This document shows positions 40,547 through 48,824 of a DNA stretch of 64,000 nt, one piece after another. Position numbers and translations under genes: made by a program. The notes beneath the pieces are model-generated. The model saw only the letters and a list, made by a program, of their open reading frames with translations. It had not been told where the DNA came from and made no database searches. Origin of the DNA: Amycolatopsis oliviviridis (GTDB lineage Bacteria; Actinomycetota; Actinomycetes; Mycobacteriales; Pseudonocardiaceae); the NCBI RefSeq assembly GCF_014654365.1, contig NZ_BNAY01000005.1, positions 1-64,000 on the forward strand, in the 5' to 3' direction. Numbering within the stretch: position 1 is the first letter of the stretch; each line of letters begins with the position of its first letter.

Positions 40547-40885
40547 ATGACGACCTGGGAAGAAGTCGTGGACCTGGCGGGCAGGCTGCCGGAGGTCGAG
40601 GAGTCCACTTCGTACCGCACACCGTCGCTCAAGGTCGCGGGCAAGAACTTCGCCCGGCTGCGCACCGAGGCCGAGGGCGGGCTGATGCTGCTGTGCGAGC
40701 ACGCGGAGAAGGAGGCCCTGCTGGCCTCCGGCGACCCCGCGTACTTCACCACCCCGCATTACGACGGCTACGGCGCGATCCTTGTCGACCTGGAAAAGGT
40801 CGACAAGGCGCAGTTACGTGAGCTCATCGAGGAAGCCTGGCGGATGAAGGCACCCGCCAGGCTCACCAAGGGTTTGGCCGACTAG
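40547..40885 (+). CDS. MmcQ/YjbR family DNA-binding protein
   Basis: This protein of about 112 residues is a YjbR (cyaY-like fold) member: MTTWEEVVDLAGRLPEVEESTSYRTPSLKVAGKNFARLR, then DPAYFTTPHYDGYGAILVDL and a final helix ending WRMKAPARLTKGL. The family is often called DNA-binding but its role is not known. ATG 40538 is an alternative start. Its stop overlaps that of the opposing GNAT gene (CTAG). Confidence 0.85.
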   Translation: MTTWEEVVDLAGRLPEVEESTSYRTPSLKVAGKNFARLRTEAEGGLMLLCEHAEKEALLASGDPAYFTTPHYDGYGAILVDLEKVDKAQLRELIEEAWRMKAPARLTKGLAD

Positions 40886-41409
40886 AGGAGTTCCCCTTCG
40901 AGCATGCTCATCAGATACTCGTCGTGCCACTCGCCGTTCTGGCCGCGGAACGACTGCCGATGCCTGCCGTCGATCTGGAAGCCGATCTTCTTGTAGATGT
41001 GGATCGCGGCCTCGTTGTCGACCACGACCCACAGCGCGATCATGTGCAGCCGCATCATGTCGAAGCCGAAGCGGCAGAGCGTGCGCATGGCGTCGGTGCC
41101 ATAGCCGCCGCCCCAGTGGTCCTTCTCGCCGAGATAGATGTCGAGCTCGGCGCGGCCCTGCTCCGGGGTGGCGTCGCGCAGGGTGCAGGTGCCGATCAGC
41201 GTGCCGACGGCGAGACTCTCGATCGCGAAGTTCGCCTCTTCGTAGCTGTTGAGTTTCCGTTTGGCGAAGCGTTCGCGGATCTGGGCGAGGGATTCCGGAT
41301 GGTCCGCGGCCATCCAGCGCATGACCTCCGGGTCGTTGTTCCAGCGCCACAGCGTGTCCGCGTCCTCGGGTTCCAGCGGCCGTAAGCGAATGAGTTCACC
41401 GGTCAGCAT
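40882..41409 (-). CDS. GNAT acetyltransferase, RimJ/RimL type
   Basis: This 175-residue protein resembles the RimJ/RimL/SpeG type of GNAT: LIRLRPLEPEDADTLWRWNNDPEVMRWM at the start, the acetyl-CoA loop DHWGGGYGTDAMRTL and NEAAIHIYKKIGFQIDG. Its substrate may be a protein N-terminus or a small amine. ATG 41409 (MLTGELIRLRPL) is taken over longer upstream frames for family fit. Confidence 0.85.
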   Translation of the reverse strand: MLTGELIRLRPLEPEDADTLWRWNNDPEVMRWMAADHPESLAQIRERFAKRKLNSYEEANFAIESLAVGTLIGTCTLRDATPEQGRAELDIYLGEKDHWGGGYGTDAMRTLCRFGFDMMRLHMIALWVVVDNEAAIHIYKKIGFQIDGRHRQSFRGQNGEWHDEYLMSMLEGELL

Positions 41410-41444
41410 CGTCCCATCCCAAGATCGGTATCGGACTTTCCAGA

Positions 41445-41837
41445 CTATTGGGCGACACCCCGGAGCAGCCACCGCTTTACGGGCACTTCCAGCAACACCC
41501 TGGCGCCGAACGGCTCGACCTCCTCGCCTGCCGCCCAACCGTCGTACTTGGCCGCCAGCGCGGCGAGAACGTCTTCGCGCAGCTGCCCGCGGTGGACGTG
41601 CACAAGGCCTTCGGCGACAGCGGGCGCGTCGCCGTCTTCCAGCGCGAGGCTGACCCGCGGATCGCCGCCGACGTTGCGCACCTTCACGTTCCGCTCGCCG
41701 CTGCCGACCCAGAAGACGTCGTCGAGGTACACGAACCACACCGGCGTGACGTGCGGCGATCCGTCCGCGCGGAGCGTGCACAACCAGGCATTGCGCTCCC
41801 GTGCGAGCCGTTCGATAAGCGATTGATCACGTTTCAC
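41445..41837 (-). CDS. Pyridoxamine 5'-phosphate oxidase-fold (F420/FMN) protein
   Basis: This 130-residue split-barrel protein has the typical opening LARERNAWLCTLRADGSPHVTPVWFVYLDD and VGSGERNVKVRNVGGDPRVSLALED. Actinobacterial members bind FMN, F420 or heme breakdown products. GTG 41837 (VKRDQS) is the chosen start. It is divergent from the DUF4279 gene at 41874, so the 36-bp gap must hold both starts of transcription or the transcripts overlap. Confidence 0.83.
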   Translation of the reverse strand: MKRDQSLIERLARERNAWLCTLRADGSPHVTPVWFVYLDDVFWVGSGERNVKVRNVGGDPRVSLALEDGDAPAVAEGLVHVHRGQLREDVLAALAAKYDGWAAGEEVEPFGARVLLEVPVKRWLLRGVAQ

Positions 41838-41873
41838 CTGGTCAGCCTGCCTTAAAGCTAGGGTGCCGGGCGT

Positions 41874-42275
41874 ATGAAGGTCCACCAGTACTGCTACTTC
41901 GCCTTGAAGAGCGAAACCGTGTCCGCCGGGGAGATCACCGCGCGGCTCGGCATGGCGCCCGACGAGGCCCAGGTACTGGGGTCGAGGTCCGCCGAACACC
42001 GGTTGCCGCGGATGCACGCCTGGAAGGTGTCGCATTGCGGTCCGGGGCCGGTCGACGACCAGATCGAGGGCCTGATCGGCAGGCTCGCCCCGGTCCGGCC
42101 GGGGATCCGGAAGCTGGTGGACGAAGGCGCGAGCGCGGTGCTGCAGGTGGTGCGCTACTTCCATCACCGTGACGGCGGTGAGGAATTCGGCTGGCATCTG
42201 TCACCCGCCGTGATCGCGTTCCTCACCGAAGCCGCCGCCGCGCTGGACGTCGACGAGTACGACCTCAGCGAATAG
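41874..42275 (+). CDS. DUF4279 domain protein
   Basis: This 133-residue protein fits DUF4279: CYFALKSETVSAGEITARLGMAPDEAQVLGSR, a HAWKVSHCG core and an acidic C-terminus (LDVDEYDLSE). There is no signal or membrane segment. The function is unknown; some relatives sit in toxin-immunity loci, but no toxin is near. Confidence 0.75.
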   Translation: MKVHQYCYFALKSETVSAGEITARLGMAPDEAQVLGSRSAEHRLPRMHAWKVSHCGPGPVDDQIEGLIGRLAPVRPGIRKLVDEGASAVLQVVRYFHHRDGGEEFGWHLSPAVIAFLTEAAAALDVDEYDLSE

Positions 42276-42360
42276 CCTTCCGCCGGTCCGGTGCGCGGCG
42301 AGGACGCGGGAGATGGTGGGATGGTGCCCCACAGCCGGACAACCCCGTTGGGAGCCCAGC

Positions 42361-43014
42361 ATGTCGAGCGAGAACTGGCCGCTGCGTCAGGATCCGGAGT
42401 CGCCGGTCATCATCTCCCGGTCGCTGGTGGAGGACCCGTCGAACCTCGCGTTCGTCGTGCTGGACGACGACGGTGACTGGTTCATCAGCGACGGCAACGA
42501 GTTCTCCGAGGACATGGACCTCAACCGCGACGCTTTCGGCGCGCTGCCGCTGCGCGACGCGGTCGAGCTCATCCCCGAACTCACCGCGCTCGCCGGCCTT
42601 CCCACCGGCATGGCCGCCGACTGGGACCCCGAGCGGCGCTCGTGGCTGCTGAGCTCGGTCGCCGATTCGGATGACGACGAAGAAGACCTCCTGGTGCGTG
42701 CCGCCCGCCTCGCCGCGTGGACGCATCCGGGCTCGCCGCTGGAAGAAGTCCAGGTGAGCACCGAGCTGGCCGAGATCTCCACCGATCCCTCCGCCCCGGC
42801 CCGCGCCGTGCGGCAGGTCGTCCGCGAGGCCGACGGCAGCTGGCTGCTCGTCGGTTTCCAGGTGCCGGAGAACGAGGACTTCGAGGTCGAAGCCCTCGAA
42901 ATGGAGCACGCCGTCACGCTGTACCCGGATGTCGCGCTGGTGCTGAGCGCCGCGCCCGGCCAGGTGTACGACCGGCCGAGCGCCGACGCCCCTTGGGAAC
43001 TCGTCGAAGGCTGA
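42361..43014 (+). CDS. Acidic protein of unknown function
   Basis: This 217-residue acidic protein has two similar halves of mixed alpha/beta character: the first reads FVVLDDDGDWFISDGNEFSEDMDLNRDAF, the second WLLVGFQVPENEDFEVEALEMEHAV. The first half distantly recalls DUF2185/immunity-type domains, but this is not certain. There is no signal peptide. GGGAG precedes ATG 42361. I do not recognise the family firmly. Confidence 0.65.
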   Translation: MSSENWPLRQDPESPVIISRSLVEDPSNLAFVVLDDDGDWFISDGNEFSEDMDLNRDAFGALPLRDAVELIPELTALAGLPTGMAADWDPERRSWLLSSVADSDDDEEDLLVRAARLAAWTHPGSPLEEVQVSTELAEISTDPSAPARAVRQVVREADGSWLLVGFQVPENEDFEVEALEMEHAVTLYPDVALVLSAAPGQVYDRPSADAPWELVEG

Positions 43015-43017
43015 GCT

Positions 43018-43512
43018 TCACCTTCTCGCGAAGTCGCAGTACATGACATGCAACCCGATGCGCCCCAGCGTCGGGTGCTCGAACGCGCCCGGCACCGTCC
43101 CGACGATCTCGAACCCGAGCCGCTCGTAGACCCGGAGCCCGGCGACGTTCGACTCGACGACCGCGTTGAACTGCATGCCCGCGAAACCCTGTGCCCTGGC
43201 CCAGTCCAGGACATGCGCGCACAGCGCACCGCCGACGCCCTTGCCGCGGACTTCCTTGTCCACCATGAAACTGGCCGTCGACACATGCGCTCCGGGCCCG
43301 GCGCGGTTCGGGCCCATCTTGGCCGTGCCGAGCACGCGACCGCCCTCGACCGCGACCACCGTCCGGCTCGGCGGCTTCTCGACCCAGGTCTGACGGGCGG
43401 CCTCTTCGGTGAGGTCCGGCTCGTAGGTGTACGTGTCCGCTGCCCGCACGACTTCGCGCACGATCGGCCAGACCTCCACCCAGTCTTCTTCGCGGAACTC
43501 CCGGATCTCCAT
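43018..43512 (-). CDS. GNAT N-acetyltransferase (L-azetidine/phosphinothricin-type)
   Basis: This protein of about 164 residues is GNAT: MEIREFREEDWVEVWPIV, then FMVDKEVRGKGVGGALCAHVLDWARAQGFAGMQFN (acetyl-CoA site) and VYERLGFEIVGTVPGAFEHP. The closing GAFEHPTLGRIGLHVMY resembles acetyltransferases acting on small amines and amino-acid analogues. GTG 43521 is an alternative start. Confidence 0.83.
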   Translation of the reverse strand: MEIREFREEDWVEVWPIVREVVRAADTYTYEPDLTEEAARQTWVEKPPSRTVVAVEGGRVLGTAKMGPNRAGPGAHVSTASFMVDKEVRGKGVGGALCAHVLDWARAQGFAGMQFNAVVESNVAGLRVYERLGFEIVGTVPGAFEHPTLGRIGLHVMYCDFARR

Positions 43513-43539
43513 ATCCAGCACCGTAACAACGCTGGGAAA

Positions 43540-44064
43540 TCAATAACCGGTCCGGCGGTTTCGGCGCCACCGCCAGGCGAAACCGGAACCCAGCGCCAGA
43601 CCGACGACCGTCAAGGCCGCGCCGATCCAGATCTTCGTCCCGCCGGACTCCGGTTCGACGCGTGTTCCCGGCGGCAGGCCGGCCGCGATCCCGTCGATCT
43701 TGGCCTGAACCGACCGATGGTCGAAGACGCTCAGATCGCCGTCCTCCGCCAACGTGGTCAGCCAGCGGCGGACTTCGTCGTTCTGCGCACGGGAAAAACC
43801 GGGGAATTCGAGCGAAGCCGTCCGGAACCCGCCGGGGCCGATGCATTGCAGCGGCTCGCCGGTGGACGCGTCGAGGTACTGCCCTTGCGCCCCGCATTCG
43901 TCGCCCGCCTTCGCGAAGACGACGGTGTACGCCCCCGGGCCGCTGCCCGTGTTCAGCCCGATGATGAGGAAGACCCCGCCGACCAGCAACAGCGGGAGGA
44001 TGAGCGATCCCGCCAGAACGATCAGCAAGGCGACCGCCGTGCTGTCACTCGACTTTCCCCGCAT
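43540..44064 (-). CDS. Membrane protein of unknown function with two transmembrane helices
   Basis: This 174-residue protein has an N-terminal helix (AVALLIVLAGSLILPLLLVGGVFLIIGL), an extracytoplasmic region with two Cys (GDECGAQGQ and LQCIGPGGF) that could form a disulfide, and a C-terminal helix (IWIGAALTVVGLALGSGFAW) with a basic end. ATG 44064 is preferred to longer upstream frames that would read through the palindromic intergenic DNA. The family is not recognised. Confidence 0.7.
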   Translation of the reverse strand: MRGKSSDSTAVALLIVLAGSLILPLLLVGGVFLIIGLNTGSGPGAYTVVFAKAGDECGAQGQYLDASTGEPLQCIGPGGFRTASLEFPGFSRAQNDEVRRWLTTLAEDGDLSVFDHRSVQAKIDGIAAGLPPGTRVEPESGGTKIWIGAALTVVGLALGSGFAWRWRRNRRTGY

Positions 44065-44134
44065 GCCCGGAAGGTAGCCGCGGCGTGCGGGGACGGGTCC
44101 CCACGAGACGCGCTCTGATGTTCCTGCGCTCGGT

Positions 44135-44188
44135 GTGCGTGTCCCGAGCGCCACGCCTGGGACACGCACCGTCTCGAACGTGGCGCTC
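44135..44188. repeat. Interleaved inverted repeats (A B A' B' order)
   Basis: Word A GTGCGTGTCCC (44135-44145) is followed at once by word B GAGCGCCAC (44146-44154); then the exact complements follow in the same order, GGGACACGCAC (44159-44169) and GTGGCGCTC (44180-44188). The topology is that of a pseudoknot, not nested hairpins. It lies between the ydcF-like 3' end and the membrane-protein start. A direct repeat, TTGCCTTACCC (44251 and 44315), occupies the rest of the gap. Confidence 0.7.
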
Positions 44189-44326
44189 GCGACGTACTGC
44201 ACTGAGCGGAGCGCACGGGGTCACGACCCAGGTGACCCGATAAGCCACCTTTGCCTTACCCCTCAACAGAACACGACTTGCCATTCGCGACCCGCGGGCC
44301 CTGACAGGTCACGATTGCCTTACCCG

Positions 44327-44977
44327 TCAATAGATCAGGCGTTCTGTGAAGCCAGCTTGTACCAAGCGGTCGTAGGCGTCCGTGACGGTATCCGGAACTT
44401 CCTGCGGGATGGCGAAACCACGCTCGGCGTAGACGGCGATCCGTTGTGTGTCACCGACGAGCATGTTGATGACCCGGTCCACATCGCCGATGCTCTCGAC
44501 GTAGTCGTCTAGCGGCAACGGCCGCGAAGCGCAGACGACATCAACCTCTGGCCACAGCTTCTTGCAGGTCGCATACGCGCGCCGCTGCTGATAAGGCCGC
44601 GAGATGAGAACAACCGACCCGACTTCACGAGACTCCAGCAGCCGCCGCGTGAAAGTGATGTTCTCCCCGGTGTTCCGCGCCGCGGGCTCGACCAGGATCA
44701 CGGCATCCGGCACGCCCAGCGCAAGCGCGTGTTCGCGGTAATGCACCGCCTCCCCGCGCGGGAAGCGCGCGACGGTGGTCGGCGCGTTCGCCCCCGTGAA
44801 GACGATGAGCGGGAACATCCCGGCGTGGAACAGGTCCGCGGTGTGAGTCGCGACGCCGAGGTCGTGGCTGCCGAGTCCGATCCCGACGTCGGCGGGCCGG
44901 GGTTCGTGCCGCATGTCGTGGTAGTCCCAGAGCGTCTGGACGTCGGCGCGGAGATCGTCTGGCAGGGTCTCGGTCAT
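44327..44977 (-). CDS. YdcF family (DUF218) protein
   Basis: This 216-residue protein is a cytoplasmic YdcF-like member: VGIGLGSHDLGVATHTADLFHAGMFPLIVFTG, EAVHYREHALALGVPDAVILVEPAARNTGENITFTRRLL and VVLISRPYQQRRAYATCKKLWP. The family binds nucleotide-like ligands (S-adenosylmethionine in E. coli YdcF); its role is unclear. ATG 44977 is only 24 bases from the tRNA terminator hairpin, so its promoter must be very close or the terminator leaks. Confidence 0.82.
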   Translation of the reverse strand: MTETLPDDLRADVQTLWDYHDMRHEPRPADVGIGLGSHDLGVATHTADLFHAGMFPLIVFTGANAPTTVARFPRGEAVHYREHALALGVPDAVILVEPAARNTGENITFTRRLLESREVGSVVLISRPYQQRRAYATCKKLWPEVDVVCASRPLPLDDYVESIGDVDRVINMLVGDTQRIAVYAERGFAIPQEVPDTVTDAYDRLVQAGFTERLIY

Positions 44978-45000
44978 CTGGGACTCCGAAGACAAAGCGA

Positions 45001-45043
45001 AAGCCCCAGGTCCTAAGTGGACATCCACTGACCTGGGGCTTTC
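45001..45043 (-). terminator. Terminator after tRNA-Gly
   Basis: AAAGCCCCAGGTC (45001-45013) pairs with GACCTGGGGCTTT (45031-45043); inside lies a second stem AGTGGA/TCCACT. It starts 8 bases downstream of the tRNA 3' end on the minus strand. Confidence 0.75.
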
Positions 45044-45051
45044 GCAGGAGA

Positions 45052-45121
45052 GCGGATGACGGGAATCGAACCCGCGTATTCAGCTTGGGAAGCTGATGTT
45101 CTACCATTGAACTACATCCGC
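45052..45121 (-). tRNA. tRNA-Gly (anticodon CCC)
   Basis: The minus strand folds as a tRNA: acceptor GCGGATG/CATCCGC (45121-45115 with 45059-45053), discriminator U, D-arm GTTC-AATGGTA-GAAC, anticodon stem TCAGC/GCTGA with loop TTCCCAA (anticodon CCC), and T-arm GGTTCGATTCC. CCA is not encoded. U73 and CCC fit glycine (codon GGG). Confidence 0.92.
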
Positions 45122-45196
45122 AGTGCTCGGCCAGCATACATGGTCCGGATCTCCCCTTGCCAAGACCCACCCCTCCTTGACGTCGCCGACGAAAGT

Positions 45197-45212
45197 GACA
45201 ACACTTGTTGTC
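45197..45212. promoter_or_regulatory. GACAACA-CT-TGTTGTC palindrome before the MpaB gene
   Basis: A perfect 7+7 palindrome with a 2-base centre lies 20 bases before the start codon, over the likely promoter or first transcribed bases. The form suits a TetR- or LacI-type operator. No regulator gene is adjacent. Confidence 0.5.
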
Positions 45213-45231
45213 TACCTCGGAGGTGATCCGG

Positions 45232-46437
45232 ATGGGCGAGCGGCTGCCTGACCCCGAACTGTTCCGTCAAGGCGGGTTCCGGGTCGCGTCGAGGCTGTTC
45301 ATCGACGGCGACATCAGGGGCGACGAGCGTCAGGTGGCCCGGCTGCGGGAGTTCGCGCAGCGCGAGGATCCGGCGGCCGACGTGCTGGTGCCGTTGCTGC
45401 GGACAGGGTCTCAAGGACAGTTCGAACAGGCGCTGCGGCAAGGCATCGACAGCGTCGAGAGTCCACCGGAGGCGCTCGAAGCCTTCTTCCGCACCGTCGA
45501 GGCGACGCCGTATTGGGTCGATCCGGACCGCCTCGACCGCGGGGCGCGGGCGATCACGCGCGCCGGATTGCTCGGGCTCTTTCCGCTCGGCGACGTCTCG
45601 CTGATGGGCGGCTATCTCGCGTCGCGCGCCACGAAGTCGCTCGTCGGGACAGGCGAGATCGAATACAAGGCGTCACGTCGTCTTGTCGAGACGGCGACCT
45701 GGTGGATCCACGTGACCACGCCGGGCGCGCTGGTGCTCGGCGGGCGCGGGTACGAGTCCGCGTTGCGGGTCCGGATCGTGCACGCCCACGTCCGCTCGGC
45801 CATGAATCGTCGCGAGGACTGGGATTACGCCGCTTGGGACAAGCCGGTCAACCAGGTCCAGACCGCGGGCACGCTCCTGCTCTTCTCCCTCGTCTACGTC
45901 TTCGGCACGCAGCTGCTCGGGCTCCGCTACAGCGCCCGCGAGCGCGCCGACATCCTGCACCTTTGGCGTTACGTCGGCTGGCTGATGGGCGTCGACGAGG
46001 AACTCCTGCCCGCCGACGAGGAGGACGCCTGGCGGCTGCTGTGGCTGCTCGCCACCACCGAGTTCATCCCCGACGACGACTCCAAGCGGCTCGCCGCGGC
46101 GCTCATGAAGTCCCACGCCGGGATCGGCGAGGGCCGGGGCGCGCTCGGCAAGGTCCTCGCGCACGTGTCGGTCGCGGGACACGGGGCGATCAGCAGGCTC
46201 CTCCTCGGCAAGACCAACGCCGACTTCCTGGAACTGCCCGACGACCCGATCGCGCAGGCGGCCGTGGTCGCGGTGGCGGGGGTCAACTTCGCCGCCGAGA
46301 CGGTCCGGCGGGTGGTGCCCGGGGCGACGGCGCTCCAGGAACTGATCGGGGCCGCCGGGCGGCGCCACTACCTCCGGCAGGTCACCAAGGTGTTCCGGCC
46401 CGACACCACCTACGGCAGGCACATGAAGGCCGCTTGA
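45232..46437 (+). CDS. MpaB/latex-clearing-type oxygenase (DUF2236)
   Basis: This 401-residue protein is an MpaB/Lcp-like (DUF2236) member: GDVSLMGGYLASRATKSLVGTG, ALRVRIVHAHVRSAM (with a likely heme-ligand His), NQVQTAGTLLLFSLVYVFGTQLLG and YVGWLMGVDEELLP. Relatives include rubber oxygenase Lcp and the mycophenolate oxygenase MpaB. The substrate here is unknown and there is no export signal. ATG 45232 follows a near-perfect anti-SD match, GGAGGTGATCC. Confidence 0.85.
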   Translation: MGERLPDPELFRQGGFRVASRLFIDGDIRGDERQVARLREFAQREDPAADVLVPLLRTGSQGQFEQALRQGIDSVESPPEALEAFFRTVEATPYWVDPDRLDRGARAITRAGLLGLFPLGDVSLMGGYLASRATKSLVGTGEIEYKASRRLVETATWWIHVTTPGALVLGGRGYESALRVRIVHAHVRSAMNRREDWDYAAWDKPVNQVQTAGTLLLFSLVYVFGTQLLGLRYSARERADILHLWRYVGWLMGVDEELLPADEEDAWRLLWLLATTEFIPDDDSKRLAAALMKSHAGIGEGRGALGKVLAHVSVAGHGAISRLLLGKTNADFLELPDDPIAQAAVVAVAGVNFAAETVRRVVPGATALQELIGAAGRRHYLRQVTKVFRPDTTYGRHMKAA

Positions 46438-46450
46438 CTACGCTGAGCGC

Positions 46451-47032
46451 GTGCTCCTCAGCGACCGTGACCTCCGTAAAGAGCTCGACGCCGGCCGTCT
46501 CGGCGTCGACCCGTTCGACCCGACCATGGTCCAGCCGTCGAGCATCGACGTGCGCCTCGACCGCTTCTTCCGCGTGTTCGACAACAGCAAGTACACGCAT
46601 ATCGACCCGCAGCTCCAGCAGGACGAGCTGACCTCGCTGGTCGAGAAGGAAGGCGAAGATCCCTTCGTCCTCCACCCCGGCGAGTTCGTGCTGGGCTCGA
46701 CGTACGAGACCGTCACGCTCGCCGACGACCTCGCCGGCCGCCTGGAGGGCAAGTCCTCCCTCGGCCGCCTCGGCCTGCTCACCCATTCCACCGCGGGCTT
46801 CATCGATCCCGGCTTCTCCGGCCACATCACCCTCGAACTGTCGAACGTGGCCAACCTGCCGATCACGCTCTGGCCGGGGATGAAGATCGGCCAGCTCTGC
46901 ATCTTCCGGCTGTCCAGCGCGGCGGAGTTCCCGTACGGCTCGAACGAGGCCGGCTCGCGCTACCAAGGGCAGCGGGGACCGACCCCGAGCCGCGCGTACA
47001 AGAACTTCCACCGCGTCGACACCTGGAGGTAG
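46451..47032 (+). CDS. dcd: dCTP deaminase
   Basis: This 193-residue enzyme deaminates dCTP (in actinobacteria often directly to dUMP). The signature motifs are QPSSIDVRLDRFFRVF, GRLEGKSSLGRLGLLTHSTAGFIDPGFSGHITLELSN and GQRGPTPSRAY at the C-terminus, which closes over the active site. The Ser-Arg-Glu catalytic set lies in the EGKSSLGR to TLELSN block. It begins at GTG 13 bases after the MpaB gene. Confidence 0.95.
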   Translation: MLLSDRDLRKELDAGRLGVDPFDPTMVQPSSIDVRLDRFFRVFDNSKYTHIDPQLQQDELTSLVEKEGEDPFVLHPGEFVLGSTYETVTLADDLAGRLEGKSSLGRLGLLTHSTAGFIDPGFSGHITLELSNVANLPITLWPGMKIGQLCIFRLSSAAEFPYGSNEAGSRYQGQRGPTPSRAYKNFHRVDTWR

Positions 47033-47037
47033 CGCGG

Positions 47038-48228
47038 TCAGCTCACGGGGGCTTCCCAGTCGATCCGGTGCCGCCACATGAAGGCGTTCGGATCCTCCGC
47101 GGGCGGGTTCTTGAACGCCCGTGAGAGGAAGAAGTCCCGGATCACCCGTCCGACGGGGCCGGCCGCTTTCGCGTCGCCGTTGCGCTTGCCACGCTCGACG
47201 ACGGCCTCGACGCGCTCGCGTCGCAGTCGTTCGTAGGCGGCGAGCGCCTCCGGGATCGAGGGCACGTCGCGCAGGCATCGCGCCAGCGTGACGGCGTCCT
47301 CGATCGCCATCGCGGCGCCCTGTCCCGCAGCCGGTGAGGTCGCGTGGGCGGCGTCGCCGATGACGACCATCCGGTCCGTCCGCCAGGTCGGCACGTTCGG
47401 GAAGTCGTACGTCGCCCACGGCCGGTAGACCTCCCGTGTCGCGCGCACGATCTCGACGGCCGGGGTGCGGTCCACCGCCAGCTGCCGGATCAGGTCCTCG
47501 CGCCAGGCGTCGCCGGTCATCGCGGCGAGCTCGGCCTGCGACGGATCCTGCTTCCGGGGCACGTTCGCGAACCACCAGACGCCGCCGTCCGGGTGGACGA
47601 CGTGCGCGAAGAACAGCCGCTTGCCGAAGGTCATGTGCATGACGCCGGGTTCGTCGTCCAGCCGCAGGCCCTCGGCCAGCCCGCCCGTGTTCAGGAGGGG
47701 CACGTAGCGCGGTGAGGGCGCCCGCGGGTCGATGATCTCCCGCACCCGCGACCGGAGCCCGTCCGCGCCGACCAGAAGATCGCCTTCGGACGCCGAGCCG
47801 TCCTCGAACGTCGCGCGCACGCCGCCGCCGGTGTCTCGCGCGTCGGCCAGACGCTTGCCGTAGCGGACCTCGATGCCGCGTCTGACGGCTTCGTCGCGAA
47901 GGGCGACGTACAGGTCGGAGCGCAGCACGGTCTGGCTCACCGTGCCGTCTTCCAACTGCCCGCCGAGCGCGAAGTCCGCCAGCTCACGCCCGTTCCCCAG
48001 GTGCATCTTGATCCGCGGCGTAGCGAATCCCAGGTCTTTGACCAGGCATTTCAGTCCCAACGGCGCCAGTGCGTCGAGTCCGTTCACCGCGAGGGTCAGG
48101 AACGCGCCGACCCCTTCCGCGGTCCGGTCGTACGCCTCGTGGATCACCGGCTCGTGGCCGGTCTCGTGCAGTGCGATCGCCGTGATCGTGCCCGCGATAC
48201 CCCCGCCGGCGATCAGTACCTTCGCCAT
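47038..48228 (-). CDS. FAD-dependent aromatic-type monooxygenase
   Basis: This 396-residue flavoprotein monooxygenase (p-hydroxybenzoate hydroxylase fold) has the N-terminal nucleotide motif VLIAGGGIAGTITAIAL, the DG motif LVGADGLRSRVR and the GD motif VVIGDAAHATSPAAGQGAAMAIEDA. Its relatives act on aromatics, including antibiotic-modifying enzymes such as TetX. It is divergent from a MarR gene whose product probably represses it in response to a phenolic ligand. The substrate is unknown. Confidence 0.88.
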   Translation of the reverse strand: MAKVLIAGGGIAGTITAIALHETGHEPVIHEAYDRTAEGVGAFLTLAVNGLDALAPLGLKCLVKDLGFATPRIKMHLGNGRELADFALGGQLEDGTVSQTVLRSDLYVALRDEAVRRGIEVRYGKRLADARDTGGGVRATFEDGSASEGDLLVGADGLRSRVREIIDPRAPSPRYVPLLNTGGLAEGLRLDDEPGVMHMTFGKRLFFAHVVHPDGGVWWFANVPRKQDPSQAELAAMTGDAWREDLIRQLAVDRTPAVEIVRATREVYRPWATYDFPNVPTWRTDRMVVIGDAAHATSPAAGQGAAMAIEDAVTLARCLRDVPSIPEALAAYERLRRERVEAVVERGKRNGDAKAAGPVGRVIRDFFLSRAFKNPPAEDPNAFMWRHRIDWEAPVS

Positions 48229-48257
48229 GTAGTTCACCCCATCGAATCTCTTAGAAA

Positions 48258-48279
48258 CTAATTCGTTCCATCGAACTAA
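48258..48279. promoter_or_regulatory. Candidate MarR operator between monooxygenase and marR genes
   Basis: CTAATTCG (48258-48265) and CGAACTAA (48272-48279) form an 8-bp inverted repeat with two mismatches and a 6-base spacer, in the AT-richest part of the 73-bp divergent region. MarR proteins commonly bind such sites and repress both genes. Confidence 0.55.
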
Positions 48280-48301
48280 AGACTCCGCTAGGCTGGCTGA
48301 C

Positions 48302-48784
48302 GTGTCAAGCGAGCGAGCGGAACTGGTCGAGCGGATCCTCGGCGGATCGCGGGCGCTGTCGACGGAGACGGTCATGTTCCACGCGGCGATCGCCGAACAG
48401 GGCGGCCTCTCGGCCGTCGAGAGCAAAGTGGCCGACTACCTCGCCCGTTTCGGTCCTCAGACGCCGAAGGCGCTTTCGCAGCTCTCGGGGCTCGCGCCGG
48501 CGTCGATCACCGCGCTCATCGACAGGCTCGTGAGCAAGGGGGTCGTCACGCGGAAGCCGCATCCCGAGGACCGGCGGAAGGTGCTCATCGAGATCGACGG
48601 GGCGATGATGGCCGCCGCCGCGCCGCTGTGGGATCACCTGGTGAAGCGGGTCCGCGAGGCTTGCGAGGGGTACACGGAGGGTGAGCTGGAGACGGTGCTC
48701 CGGTTCCTGGCCGACGCGACCGCGATCACCCACGAGTCGACGGAAATGATCACTCAAAGACAGGGCACCCAGCGCGACCGCTGA
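48302..48784 (+). CDS. MarR family transcriptional regulator
   Basis: This 160-residue winged-helix regulator has the MarR DNA-binding region QTPKALSQLSGLAPASITALIDRLVSKGVVTRKPHPEDRRKVLIEI (about 55-100), with the DRR wing motif. It begins with GTG and is divergent from the FAD monooxygenase, the usual arrangement for ligand-released repression. Confidence 0.9.
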   Translation: MSSERAELVERILGGSRALSTETVMFHAAIAEQGGLSAVESKVADYLARFGPQTPKALSQLSGLAPASITALIDRLVSKGVVTRKPHPEDRRKVLIEIDGAMMAAAAPLWDHLVKRVREACEGYTEGELETVLRFLADATAITHESTEMITQRQGTQRDR

Positions 48785-48824
48785 CCGGTATTACTACTTT
48801 CGGGGGTATTGCCGTAACCAGTTC

